Origin: Nostoc sp. 'Lobaria pulmonaria (5183) cyanobiont'
GTDB lineage: Bacteria > Cyanobacteriota > Cyanobacteriia > Cyanobacteriales > Nostocaceae
Reading direction: 5' to 3'
NCBI RefSeq assembly: GCF_002949795.1
Contig: NZ_CP026692.1
Span: 3,146,545 to 3,210,544 of the forward strand
DNA length: 64,000 nucleotides
The notes under the pieces were generated by a model. It was not told where the DNA came from and did not search any database. It saw only the letters and a program-made list of their open reading frames with translations. A program made the translations under genes and the position numbers. This document shows positions 56,374-64,000 of the stretch, in pieces (positions within the stretch are counted from its first letter, which is position 1; every line of letters begins with the position of its first letter).

Positions 56374-57396
56374 ATGCCCAACAACTTCGCTCTAAGTGAC
56401 GGAAAACCTTGGAGCCGCCGTCAATTATTGAAGCTGGGGCTAGCAGGTGCTGGAGTGACTGGTGTAGCTGGACTTTGGCAAATGCTAAATCTACAAAGTA
56501 AGTCAATCGTCAAAGTGCCACCACTAGATATGGAAGCACCAGACGACGCTACCAACCCGATGAAGATGTTAAGGGATTTTGATTATGGGACGGTGAAGCA
56601 AGAAAATGGTCGGACTATCCGGGAATTTCAGTTAATTGCGGGTACTTCCATCATAAATCTCAATAGTGCTGTCTCTTACAACATCTGGGATTTAAACGGT
56701 CGCATACCAGGGCCAACACTACGGGCAAAACAGGGCGATCGCATCCGGGTACTATTTCTCAACAACGCCGGCCATTCTCACTCTTTGCATTTTCATGGCG
56801 TTCATCCGGCGGAAATGGATGGTGTTCGCCCAATCAGCAACGGCAAAGCCACAATTTATGAATTTGATGCTGAACCCTATGGCGTTCACTTGTACCACTG
56901 CCATATTGAACCAGTTACCCGTCACATCGCTAAGGGGCTGTACGGGATGTTTATCATCGATCCACCGACTCCCCGTCCCCCGGCTGATGAAATCGTACTA
57001 GTGATGGCTGGGTATGACGTGAATGATGATAGCCATAATGATTATTACGCCTTCAACGGTGTGCCCCACTATTACATGCATAATCCGATTCGCATTTACA
57101 AAGATCAGTTGATTCGGCTATATGTTCTCAACATCATTGAATACGATCCGGTAGTGACGTTTCATCTCCACGCCAACTTCTTTGATGTTTATCGCTATGG
57201 CATGAGTATGACTCCTAGCGAGAAAGCTGATGTGATTACGATGGGTATGGCAGAAAGGCACATTTTGGAATTTGCTTTTCGCTACCCAGGTAAGTATATG
57301 TTCCATCCCCATCAGGATGCGATCGCCGAAAACGGTTGCATGGGTCAATTTGAAGTACTTGCCCAGAGCAATCAAAAGACTGTTAACAATTCATGA
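56374..57396 (+). CDS. Two-domain multicopper oxidase (likely ferroxidase), Tat-exported
   Basis: This 340-residue protein begins with a twin-arginine signal (SRRQLLKLGLAGAG, Arg15-Arg16). Cupredoxin domain 1 has LHFHGVH (His139, His141, His144), then HLYHCHIEPVTRHIAKGLYG with Cys176, His184 and Met192 as a type 1 copper site. Domain 2 has FHLHANFF (His264, His266) and FHPHQDAIAENGCMG (His311, His313). Two-domain enzymes of this sort assemble as trimers, with the trinuclear copper centre between subunits. Followed by genes for a lipoprotein, a ferritin-like protein and FTR1, so oxidation of Fe2+ for uptake is the best guess, as with Fet3-Ftr1. Confidence 0.9.
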   Translation: MPNNFALSDGKPWSRRQLLKLGLAGAGVTGVAGLWQMLNLQSKSIVKVPPLDMEAPDDATNPMKMLRDFDYGTVKQENGRTIREFQLIAGTSIINLNSAVSYNIWDLNGRIPGPTLRAKQGDRIRVLFLNNAGHSHSLHFHGVHPAEMDGVRPISNGKATIYEFDAEPYGVHLYHCHIEPVTRHIAKGLYGMFIIDPPTPRPPADEIVLVMAGYDVNDDSHNDYYAFNGVPHYYMHNPIRIYKDQLIRLYVLNIIEYDPVVTFHLHANFFDVYRYGMSMTPSEKADVITMGMAERHILEFAFRYPGKYMFHPHQDAIAENGCMGQFEVLAQSNQKTVNNS

Positions 57397-57594
57397 CAAA
57401 AGAAATAGTAATTTCTATTCTGGCTAAGTACAAGGGACTTAATTGGTAATTAATAAAATTTTAAATCAAATAGTTGATAAAAAATATCATTATATGCGAA
57501 AGTAAAATCTATGACAATTTGTCAAACAAACTATCTTTGAGTAATAGTTTGAAGCATTTGAACCAATACCTTTTAAATTGTGCCAGGATCAGAA

Positions 57595-58632
57595 ATGAAA
57601 AAATTTCGCTATATCTGTTTAACAGTGGCAGCTGCGGCAATAGTTACCTTAAGTTCCTGTAGCAGTACACCAACCGCAGAAAATTCCTCAGCACCAGTTG
57701 CTAGCACTCCAGCTACAGAGGCAGTAAGTGAGAACAGTCATAGTGGTCACGGTGGCAAAGAAAAAATTAACATTAACAGTGCAATATTGTCAGAATTGGA
57801 TAAGTTTGAAGCCAAGCTAGGTGTCCCGGCTTTATCCAACAAAATTCAGGCAAGTCGTCCCTACGGCAGACCAGAAGATTTAGTTACTAAGAAAGTAATT
57901 ACTCAAGAACAGTTCGACCAAATTAAAGACCAGGTTGGTGTTCAAGAAGTGGTACTCACAGGTGAGGCAAAAGATGTTGACTATATGTCTAAATTAGGCT
58001 TAATGAAAGGACATCTTTTGGTAGCACAAGAACTGCTGGATCAGAATCAGCCGAAACAGGCAGAACCTCATATAGGACATCCAGTTGAGGAGATTTACGT
58101 TGACGTAGAAGAACAATTGAATGAGCGCAAAGTCAAAGAATTTAAGACAACTTTGGTGAGTTTGCAAGATTTAGTGAAATCTAGTCCGAAGAATAGCAAA
58201 GTTAAAACTAATTTTACTTCTTCAATGCAAGCAGTTGATTCCGCGATCGCAGCTTTGCCAGAAGCTCAACGCTCAAAACCGGGATTTGTGCTACAGGTAA
58301 TTAACGAATTGCTAGATTCAGCTAACTCCGAATATGGTGCGGCGCTCGCAAATGGTAAAATAACCGCGCCAATTGAGTATCAAGACTCTCGTGGTTTTGT
58401 GGTTTACGCCAATGATTTATACAAAGGAATTTCTAGTCAAGTAGCTCAAGCAGATCCGGAAGCACACAAAGCTATCGACACTAGTTTTGCTGAACTAATA
58501 AAAGTTTGGCCCGCCGCCATCCCACCAGCAAAAGCAGTAAAAATTCCTAATGATGTTACCAAGCTAGTGAAAACCATTGAGGAAAACTCTCAAAAAGTGG
58601 TTGACAAATCCAATACCCAAGCACAGCTATAA
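57595..58632 (+). CDS. Iron-cluster lipoprotein with helix-hairpin-helix region
   Basis: The chosen ATG 57595 has AGGA upstream; a GTG five codons earlier is possible. The 345-residue protein has a lipoprotein signal (VAAAAIVTLSSCSS, Cys22) and a Ser/Thr/His-rich linker (SHSGHGG). Then a helix-hairpin-helix ComEA-like segment (ININSAILSELDKFEAKLGV ... RPEDLVTKKVI), and a helical domain (about 125-340) with EPHIGHPVEEIY, rich in possible iron ligands. It is probably the periplasmic iron-handling partner between the oxidase and FTR1, comparable in place to EfeO. No exact family name known. Confidence 0.75.
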   Translation: MKKFRYICLTVAAAAIVTLSSCSSTPTAENSSAPVASTPATEAVSENSHSGHGGKEKININSAILSELDKFEAKLGVPALSNKIQASRPYGRPEDLVTKKVITQEQFDQIKDQVGVQEVVLTGEAKDVDYMSKLGLMKGHLLVAQELLDQNQPKQAEPHIGHPVEEIYVDVEEQLNERKVKEFKTTLVSLQDLVKSSPKNSKVKTNFTSSMQAVDSAIAALPEAQRSKPGFVLQVINELLDSANSEYGAALANGKITAPIEYQDSRGFVVYANDLYKGISSQVAQADPEAHKAIDTSFAELIKVWPAAIPPAKAVKIPNDVTKLVKTIEENSQKVVDKSNTQAQL

Positions 58633-58763
58633 CACTTTAATTTAATGGGAAGTATAGGTTAAGGAGTTTAAAATGAGGAAATCATTAGGAGTTACGAATT
58701 ACGAATTACGAACTCCTAACTCCTAACTAATTACACTCCATTCCTTACTTTAACTAACAACTG

Positions 58764-59198
58764 ATGCAAGAACTTGACCAGAAAAAGACTATTGACCTGC
58801 TGAACGCCATCATGGAATTTGAACTAGCAGGGGTAGTGCGCTACACACATTATTCTTTGATGGTAACTGGCCCTAACCGTATTCCGATTGTGGCTTTTTT
58901 CAAAGCACAGGCAAGTGAATCTTTACTTCATGCCGAACAAGTGGGAGAAATTCTCACCGGTTTAGATGGGCATCCCTCCCTGAAAATCGCCCCAATGGAA
59001 GAAACCTACCAGCATAAAGTCAAGGATATCTTGGCAGAAAGCTTATCCCATGAAAAAAAGGCATTGGATCTGTATAAAGATTTGCTTGAAACTGTCACCA
59101 ATGCCAGCATTTACCTTGAAGAATTCGCTCGCGGTATGATTGGACAAGAAGAGATGCATAATCTCGAATTGAAAAAGATGTTACGCGATTTTGGTTAA
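58764..59198 (+). CDS. Ferritin-like (bacterioferritin-type) protein
   Basis: This 144-residue four-helix protein has helix 1 FELAGVVRYTHYSL (Glu18, Glu20), helix 2 QASESLLHAEQVGEIL (Glu52, His56), helix 3 LAESLSHEKKALDLYKDLL (Glu97) and helix 4 IGQEEMHNLELKKML (Glu129 and His132). Bacterioferritin has ExxH in helix 2; here the spacing is ExxxH with Ser at the ligand position, so the diiron site may be altered. A role in iron storage or handling inside the FTR1 cluster is likely. Heptamer repeats flank it on both sides. Confidence 0.82.
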   Translation: MQELDQKKTIDLLNAIMEFELAGVVRYTHYSLMVTGPNRIPIVAFFKAQASESLLHAEQVGEILTGLDGHPSLKIAPMEETYQHKVKDILAESLSHEKKALDLYKDLLETVTNASIYLEEFARGMIGQEEMHNLELKKMLRDFG

Positions 59199-59290
59199 TA
59201 GTTATTAGTCCTTAGTCATTAGTCATTAGTCAAAAACAAATTCAAATGACAAAAGACAACTGACTAAGGACAAAAGACAAAGGATAAAAG

Positions 59291-60259
59291 ATGGATTTTA
59301 GTACTGCTCTACCTACTTTTGTAATAACACTCCGAGAAGGAGTAGAAGCTGCCCTTGTTGTTGGTATTGTGCTAGCTTTGCTGAAAAAAGCTAAACAATC
59401 CCGACTCAATTCATGGGTATATGCTGGTGTCGGCGTTGGCATTGTCGTCAGTGCCTTAATCGGTGTGCTATTCAGTTGGATAATTCAAGTACTGGGAGCT
59501 GCGAATCCTCAATACACCACTGTAGTTGAGCCAGGGCTAGAAGGTGTGTTTAGTGTGTTAGCGATCGCAATGCTCAGTTGGATGCTAATCTGGATGACTA
59601 AACAAGCCAGATTTATGAAAGCTACAGTTGAGGGAGCAGTAACAGAAGCGCTGACACAAAACTCAAATGCTGGCTGGGGTGTTTTTACTTTAATTTTAAT
59701 TGCCGTTGTCCGCGAAGGCTTTGAAACTGTTCTCTTCGTTGCAGCTAATTTTCAACAGGGATTAATGCCAGCATTGGGTGCTATTGCTGGTTTGGCAGGG
59801 GCAACTGCCATTGGGGTGCTGCTATTTAAATGGGGTGTCAAAATTAACATCCGCCAGTTTTTCCAGGTAATGGGCGTTTTATTAGTGTTGATTGTCGCTG
59901 GGTTAGTAGTTTCAGCCTTAAAACATTTTGACGAAGCAGTAGCTAACCTTGCTCTTAGCAGTCGTGCTACAGAAAACCTTTGTTTCTATTACGAACGTTT
60001 TACAAAAGTCCACTCCTGTATTTTGGGGCCAATGGTTTCCAATACTTCCACAATCTTGCCTGACGAACAGTTTCCTGGGATTATTCTCAAATCTTTATTT
60101 GGCTATAGAGATAATCTCTATCTTGTGCAAGCAGTAGGATATGTGGCATTTTTACTCACCATTGGAGGACTGTATTTCCGTAGCCTTGGAGGTGCTTCTC
60201 CTGAAGGTAGAAAGAATATCCCCTTTGCTCAAAAACCAATTAATTCTGCAAAAGATTAA
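59291..60259 (+). CDS. FTR1-family iron permease
   Basis: This 322-residue permease has seven membrane helices and both signature motifs REGVE (residues 15-19) and REGFE (residues 141-145), in which Glu residues bind Fe3+. EPGLEG lies at about 80-85, typical for this family. The insertion between helices 6 and 7 (CFYYERFTKVHSCILG) is Cys/aromatic-rich. Together with the multicopper oxidase it forms an oxidase-permease iron uptake pair. The gene ends just before the intron's 3' end. Confidence 0.93.
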   Translation: MDFSTALPTFVITLREGVEAALVVGIVLALLKKAKQSRLNSWVYAGVGVGIVVSALIGVLFSWIIQVLGAANPQYTTVVEPGLEGVFSVLAIAMLSWMLIWMTKQARFMKATVEGAVTEALTQNSNAGWGVFTLILIAVVREGFETVLFVAANFQQGLMPALGAIAGLAGATAIGVLLFKWGVKINIRQFFQVMGVLLVLIVAGLVVSALKHFDEAVANLALSSRATENLCFYYERFTKVHSCILGPMVSNTSTILPDEQFPGIILKSLFGYRDNLYLVQAVGYVAFLLTIGGLYFRSLGGASPEGRKNIPFAQKPINSAKD

Positions 60260-60336
60260 AAGCACAGTCAGTTACCTCGTTTCCACTCTCCCTTGGTTGA
60301 GTCGATGGGGGATATTATTCTCCGCACCTCTCAGTT

Positions 60337-60372
60337 AAATCTGGGCGTGCGGCTTTCACCGCACCCAGCTTC
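60337..60372 (-). ncRNA. Group II intron domain V
   Basis: Read on the minus strand it is a hairpin: AAGCTGGG-TGCGG, loop TGAAAG, CCGCA, two-base CG bulge, CCCAGATTT. It holds the AGC catalytic triad and the bulge that bind metal ions. This matches the domain V consensus and marks the intron as potentially self-splicing. Confidence 0.9.
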
Positions 60373-60380
60373 CGATGTTC

Positions 60381-61925
60381 TCAGCTTGCGCCTTTGCTCA
60401 TGTGTTTGTAATCGTGGCAACTCTCATGAATTGCTTCAAGATTATTTTTCTTCCAGTTGGCGTGATTTCCATCAATGTGATGCAGATGAATCCGTTCTTT
60501 ATCGATGAATTTTAAACCGCAGGAAGCACATCTATGGTTTTGCTTCTTAAGAGCTTTAGAGGTTTCGCCATCATAGAGCTTACTATTACGTTCACTCCAG
60601 TAGGCTGTATCTCCGTCATAGGGGGATTTTGTTCCTTTGACCATGACGTGTTTATTTTCGGAGTAGGAAACTGCTGGGAATGCCTTTTTTATTAGCTCCT
60701 GGCATTTGTGACGATTTTGCTTGGTTTCCTTGTTGAATACCTTGAAAGCTCTATGATTGATGTGCCATAAGGAGAACCTTGACCCATCCATCTTGCAGAA
60801 CTTATGGTAATTTCTCCACCCTCTAACTACCGGGGCTAATTTCTCAGCCTTTGTGGTAGCACCATAATTCGAGTTGTTGACGATGTGTTTTACTTTCTTA
60901 CGGAATGCTTTGAAGTTGTCCACTGAGGGAGTGCTTCTGAACTTTCCATTGCTCTGCACTTTGAAGTGCCAGCCGAGGAAATCAAACCCATCTGTCGCGG
61001 CGGTAACTTTGGTTTTCTTTTGGCTTACATTCATTCCGCGTTTGCGGAGGAACTCGCTGATTCTTTCAAGTATCTCTGTCGCATCATCTTCGGGTCGGAG
61101 TATAATAACCATGTCATCCGCGTATCGGATTGATGGTTCTTTCCAGCGTCTCTTTTTATCTTCGTATCTGTGTATACTCTCAATCCCGTTGAGTGCGATA
61201 TTAGCTAATAGTGGGCTAACTACTCCCCCTTGAGGTGTACCCTGTTCGGGGAATTCTGGGTTGACTCCCGCCTTGAGGCATCGGAAGATACCGAGTTTTA
61301 AGCCTTTTGGGGCAATGAGTTCGTCCATTATCGTTGAGTGGTTAATCCTGTCGAAGCACTTTTCAATGTCGAGTTCGATTACTCGTTTTTCTATTCCGTT
61401 GGCATTGGAGTTAAGGTTTGCAAAGATGTACATTTGTGCATCATGGGCAGAGCGCCCAGTTCTAAACCCGTAACTTCTGGCGTGGAAAGTGGCTTCGTGT
61501 GCTGGTTCGATTGCATATTTTGCGAGGCATTGCCAAGCTCTATCCGCGATGGTAGGTATTTTAAGCATTCTGGTAGTCCCGTCCTTCTTAGGGATGGGGA
61601 TTTCTCGTAGTGCTTGATGCTTCCAATTTCCACTGTTCGTTCTCAGTAGTTCTTCAAGTTTGAAGCGTTCTTCAGATAAGAGGGATTTTTTACCATCAAT
61701 ACCAGCCGTCTTTTTACCAGCATTTAGCTGAGATACTTGTCTTATTGCAAGAAATCGAGCCGAGGTGGATTTGAGAATAAGCTTTTGGAGTGACCGAGCT
61801 TTCCGCTTGTCTCCAACAAGAACCGCTTTGTACACGCGCTTTTGAAGGCGGAAAAGGTTACGGCGGAATTTCTTCCACGGTAGGGCTTTCCAAGATTCAC
61901 TAGTATGTCTACTGTGTCTAATCAT
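60381..61925 (-). CDS. ltrA: Group II intron-encoded reverse transcriptase/maturase with HNH endonuclease
   Basis: This 514-residue intron-encoded protein has RT blocks: ALREIPIPKKDGTTRMLKIP (RT1-2), SYGFRTGRSAHDA, VIELDIEKCFDRINH (RT3), QGTPQGGVVSPLLANI (RT4), RYADDMVIIL with YADD at 268-271 (RT5), and FDFLGWHF (RT7). A maturase X domain follows, then a C-terminal HNH region with CASCGLKF, HLHHIDGNHANW and HESCHDYKH. The HNH domain allows second-strand cleavage at the target. No frameshift or stop is seen, so the element may be mobile. Confidence 0.96.
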   Translation of the reverse strand: MIRHSRHTSESWKALPWKKFRRNLFRLQKRVYKAVLVGDKRKARSLQKLILKSTSARFLAIRQVSQLNAGKKTAGIDGKKSLLSEERFKLEELLRTNSGNWKHQALREIPIPKKDGTTRMLKIPTIADRAWQCLAKYAIEPAHEATFHARSYGFRTGRSAHDAQMYIFANLNSNANGIEKRVIELDIEKCFDRINHSTIMDELIAPKGLKLGIFRCLKAGVNPEFPEQGTPQGGVVSPLLANIALNGIESIHRYEDKKRRWKEPSIRYADDMVIILRPEDDATEILERISEFLRKRGMNVSQKKTKVTAATDGFDFLGWHFKVQSNGKFRSTPSVDNFKAFRKKVKHIVNNSNYGATTKAEKLAPVVRGWRNYHKFCKMDGSRFSLWHINHRAFKVFNKETKQNRHKCQELIKKAFPAVSYSENKHVMVKGTKSPYDGDTAYWSERNSKLYDGETSKALKKQNHRCASCGLKFIDKERIHLHHIDGNHANWKKNNLEAIHESCHDYKHMSKGAS

Positions 61926-62635
61926 TTTCTCTTCTGGAGTTTGTGTATTCTGAACACCTCAGACCAATTACGGTCTGTCCTACCCGAATTGTGGGAATTC
62001 CTCCGCTCGTCTGGACTACTTGGGGTTCGACTGCCCCTAGACCCACAATTCGTTTTTATTCGTTCCCTCGGAGAGATTGATTGTTCCGTTAGATGTAGCC
62101 AATTTGACTGCTGGATTCCCTGGACTCTTTGCCGTTTTCGGGAAACTGTTCGGCGGGAATGAAGCTCCAGTGCGGTCAGGGATTTTGTGTTGCGCCCTGC
62201 CGATGACTAAGTCACTTTTTTAGGCTCTGTTTCATCGTAGGAACTCCCTGTTAGCGCCAGTGTCAACCCGCAACGGTCGTCTGATTGCGCCCTGTTCCCA
62301 GCTTCACTCTACAAGAACCGAGCTTGTTCAGTGTGGGCAGATAAGGAGTCAATTCTGAGTCTGAATGGCAAGATTTGCACTTGCATCTGACCGAGAGTTC
62401 AGCCTTTGGTGACAGTAATCTGTTGTCGGGCTGGCTTAGTTATGTTCGGACTGAGTACCGAGATTCACTAGGCAACGAATCGCACATTCCCAGTCATAGA
62501 CTGGGAATTGCCTTTGCGATCGCTTACGATAGCTACGTTGATGTCCATCCAGAAGTAGCTGCCTTAGTCAAAGCCACAGTTGATATTTTTGCGATTGGAA
62601 TTGAATACAAATGTTTTCAAGTAATCAAAAAGGCA

Positions 62636-63073
62636 ATGAGCAAAATTTTTATATTAAATTCCTTACTGTTGCTTTCTCAAATACCCAATCCAGAAGCAAA
62701 ATTTTTAGATTTAAAAAATAAACTAGAAAAGAAAGGGTTTCAGGTAATCATTGCACTACCGCCAAAGCGAGGAGCTTATGGGTTACTAAGAGAAGCTGAT
62801 AAAAAAATCTGGATTAATCCCGTAGTGTTTGAGTTACATATTGGGACTCAAACACTAATCCATGAAACTGTTCATGCAGCACAGGTATGTGCCGGAAAAG
62901 GAAAAATAAAAACTTTAGGTTTACACATTCAACCAATCAATTATGCTCGACCGTTTTTTAGCCACTATACCGATGTCAAACGACAAGATTTAGAAAAAGA
63001 AGCCTATGCGGTGCAAACTCAACCTAATAGTTTTGAATTAGCTGTATCTCTTCTTCAAGAACACTGTAAATAG
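62636..63073 (+). CDS. Putative HExxH metalloprotease-like protein
   Basis: ATG 62636 gives 145 residues; the frame is open to 62375, but that part runs through the intron boundary. The core is TLIHETVHAAQVC (His76-Glu77-x-x-His80) and LEKEAYAVQ with Glu120 or Glu122 as a third metal ligand, the arrangement of a gluzincin or DUF4157-like peptidase. It has no signal peptide. It may be an antimicrobial- or toxin-like or housekeeping protease; no clear family is recognised. The intron lies about 150 nt upstream. Confidence 0.6.
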   Translation: MSKIFILNSLLLLSQIPNPEAKFLDLKNKLEKKGFQVIIALPPKRGAYGLLREADKKIWINPVVFELHIGTQTLIHETVHAAQVCAGKGKIKTLGLHIQPINYARPFFSHYTDVKRQDLEKEAYAVQTQPNSFELAVSLLQEHCK

Positions 63074-63439
63074 CTAGTTTTTAGATGGAAAAGCTGAAGC
63101 ACCATTATTTAAGTGCTTTGTAATAAAAAGTGTTGAGTGTTGTGGAATAAGAATATTGAGTGCAAAGAATGCTTTAAAAAATGGATTGGTTAATGATTTT
63201 TTAGTACAAAAAACAATAAAGATGCTTTGCAGTAGTTAAAAAGTAATTTTAATGTCGAAGTAATCATAGTAAAGTAAATAATACTCCTTAATTTAAACTC
63301 CAATTCTCTGTTGTCAAGGCTTTATTTGAGTTGTCAGTACATTGTCAAAGTTTTGACTTCCCTAAGCTCCAGGAATTTGCTGTTTTCTCATAAATGATTT
63401 AGGATTGCTATAGCTTAGATTTTGACTTTCTAAAACTTT
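63074..63439. other. Intergenic region
   Basis: No gene is seen between the converging HExxH and transglutaminase-like genes. Several AAAAA and TTTTT runs occur, but no clear hairpin terminator. Confidence 0.4.
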
Positions 63440-64000
63440 TCAAACACTCTCTAACAAATATTGGCGTATTGTATTTGCTTCTGTCACTGAACCAACTAAG
63501 GCTTTAATTAAAGCGGCTTGAGGCCGATAGCGGAGTAACTCTAATGTTGATGGAACCCAAATCGGTACAGGTCTGAATGTCCCTTGGGCTTTATCAAGGA
63601 GAAGATTCATTGCTTCTACATTGCCCACCTTATAAAACGGACGTTTTGACATAACGTGTGATAAGTTATCAATCATACGGTATTCTAAAGTTTTTCCTTT
63701 GCGTTCGACCGCAAAATGTTCACCACGAGTAAATTTCTTGTGGACAAGAAATAAATATTCTGGATGGCAAGATGCAAAACACTGTAAACTTTCTTTAGTA
63801 AAAGATGCATCACTGCGAAAGTATTCTCCGTCTAAATTAACAAGGCAAAAATAATGTTTAATATCTTTAGTAACTTTAAATCGGTAAGCAGGTGGTAGAA
63901 AGGGTATTAAGTATTCAGCCGCTACATTAGCTTCACCATAGTTAGCTTCAATTCCCATTGCTCGTAACAATGCTACTTGGAGATTAGCTTTAGTAGTACA
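63440..64000 (-). CDS. Transglutaminase-like protein, C-terminal part (cut by window edge)
   Basis: The frame is open to the window edge; only the last 186 codons are visible and the real start lies beyond 64000. The first visible residues CTTKANLQVALLRAMGI match the transglutaminase-like motif around the catalytic Cys (CxxKATLLVALLRALGIPAR). HYFCLVNLDGEYFRSDASF supplies the His and Asp of the triad. The rest is not a recognised domain. Probable role: peptidase or cross-linking of proteins or peptides; not determinable. Confidence 0.7.
   Translation of the reverse strand, partial: CTTKANLQVALLRAMGIEANYGEANVAAEYLIPFLPPAYRFKVTKDIKHYFCLVNLDGEYFRSDASFTKESLQCFASCHPEYLFLVHKKFTRGEHFAVERKGKTLEYRMIDNLSHVMSKRPFYKVGNVEAMNLLLDKAQGTFRPVPIWVPSTLELLRYRPQAALIKALVGSVTEANTIRQYLLESV

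Larger units (their letters stand above)
60296..62485 (-). mobile_element. Group II intron, apparently full-length, minus strand
   Basis: The 5' end is set at GTGCG (minus-strand 62485-62481), followed by GTGCGATTCGTTGCC. About 560 nt of ribozyme sequence precede the reverse-transcriptase ORF. Domain V lies right after the ORF (60337-60372), then a short domain VI hairpin with a possible branch A, giving a 3' end at about 60295-60296 (CTCAAC). The total is about 2.19 kb. The 3' end is uncertain by a few bases. The 5' flank is a perfect 10-bp hairpin. Confidence 0.85.

Noticed and set aside
61905..62162. Plus-strand frame opposite the intron ribozyme part
   Set aside because: It overlaps the non-coding domain I of the minus-strand group II intron.
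1..64000. CRISPR arrays
   Set aside because: No regular direct repeats with unique spacers were seen; the 21-bp array has no spacers.

Overview
The window comes from a filamentous, probably heterocyst-forming cyanobacterium of the Nostoc/Anabaena type. The sequence shows photosystem II D1 (psbA), Psb27, NblA, a high-light-inducible protein, the ferredoxin-thioredoxin reductase variable chain, the C-terminal half of a split-intein DnaE, many HIP1 sites (GCGATCGC) and heptanucleotide short tandem repeats of the kind known from heterocystous cyanobacteria. The species cannot be fixed from this stretch alone.

Layout. 0-9 kb: housekeeping genes: rplY, a two-domain phosphotransferase/P-loop kinase, a YdcF-like protein with a probable homopolymer frameshift at its start, ftrV, murD and glyS. 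9-18 kb: a glycosyltransferase, an RND adaptor followed by a truncated RND pump gene, a carotenoid oxygenase, a CAP-domain lipoprotein and a DUF5009-type acyltransferase. 18.7-24.2 kb: one giant surface/secreted protein (DUF4347, beta-helix, nine Calx-beta domains, seven of them near-identical). 24.5-29 kb: a RodZ-like HTH protein, gatA, split dnaE C-half with Int-C, and a possible PD-(D/E)XK nuclease. 29-33.6 kb: a heme-copper oxidase operon on the minus strand whose subunit II has lost the CuA ligands and whose subunit I is A2-type, led by two DUF2231 membrane proteins. 34.4-37.2 kb: a manganese-type ABC importer (mntC, ATPase, permease). 37.3-40 kb: stand-alone CheB esterase domain and hybrid histidine kinase. 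41-47 kb: small photosynthesis-related genes (HLIP, nblA), gene remnants, a receiver protein, small ORFs, psbA with Glu130, and a chloramphenicol-phosphotransferase-like kinase. 47.6-52.7 kb: GH10-like lipoprotein or secreted glycosidase, a 21-bp tandem hairpin array, psb27, PAP2 phosphatase, cofH. 53.7-55.7 kb: a CbtB / novel membrane protein / DUF1636 cassette. 56.4-60.3 kb: an iron-uptake cluster (two-domain multicopper oxidase, lipoprotein, ferritin-like protein, FTR1 permease). 60.3-62.5 kb: a complete group II intron on the minus strand, inserted just after a hairpin. 62.6-64 kb: an HExxH protein and the C-terminal part of a transglutaminase-like protein.

Together the accessory part is strongly about metals and light stress: Mn import, Fe oxidation/import/storage, a Co-linked cassette, an alternative respiratory oxidase, and D1/HLIP/NblA/Psb27 for photosystem and antenna turnover. 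The genome is rich in small repeats, and at least three genes (YdcF-like, murD, hybrid kinase) carry repeat-derived in-frame insertions. The least explained items are the cbtB cassette, the giant Calx-beta protein, the 21-bp hairpin array, and several small membrane ORFs.
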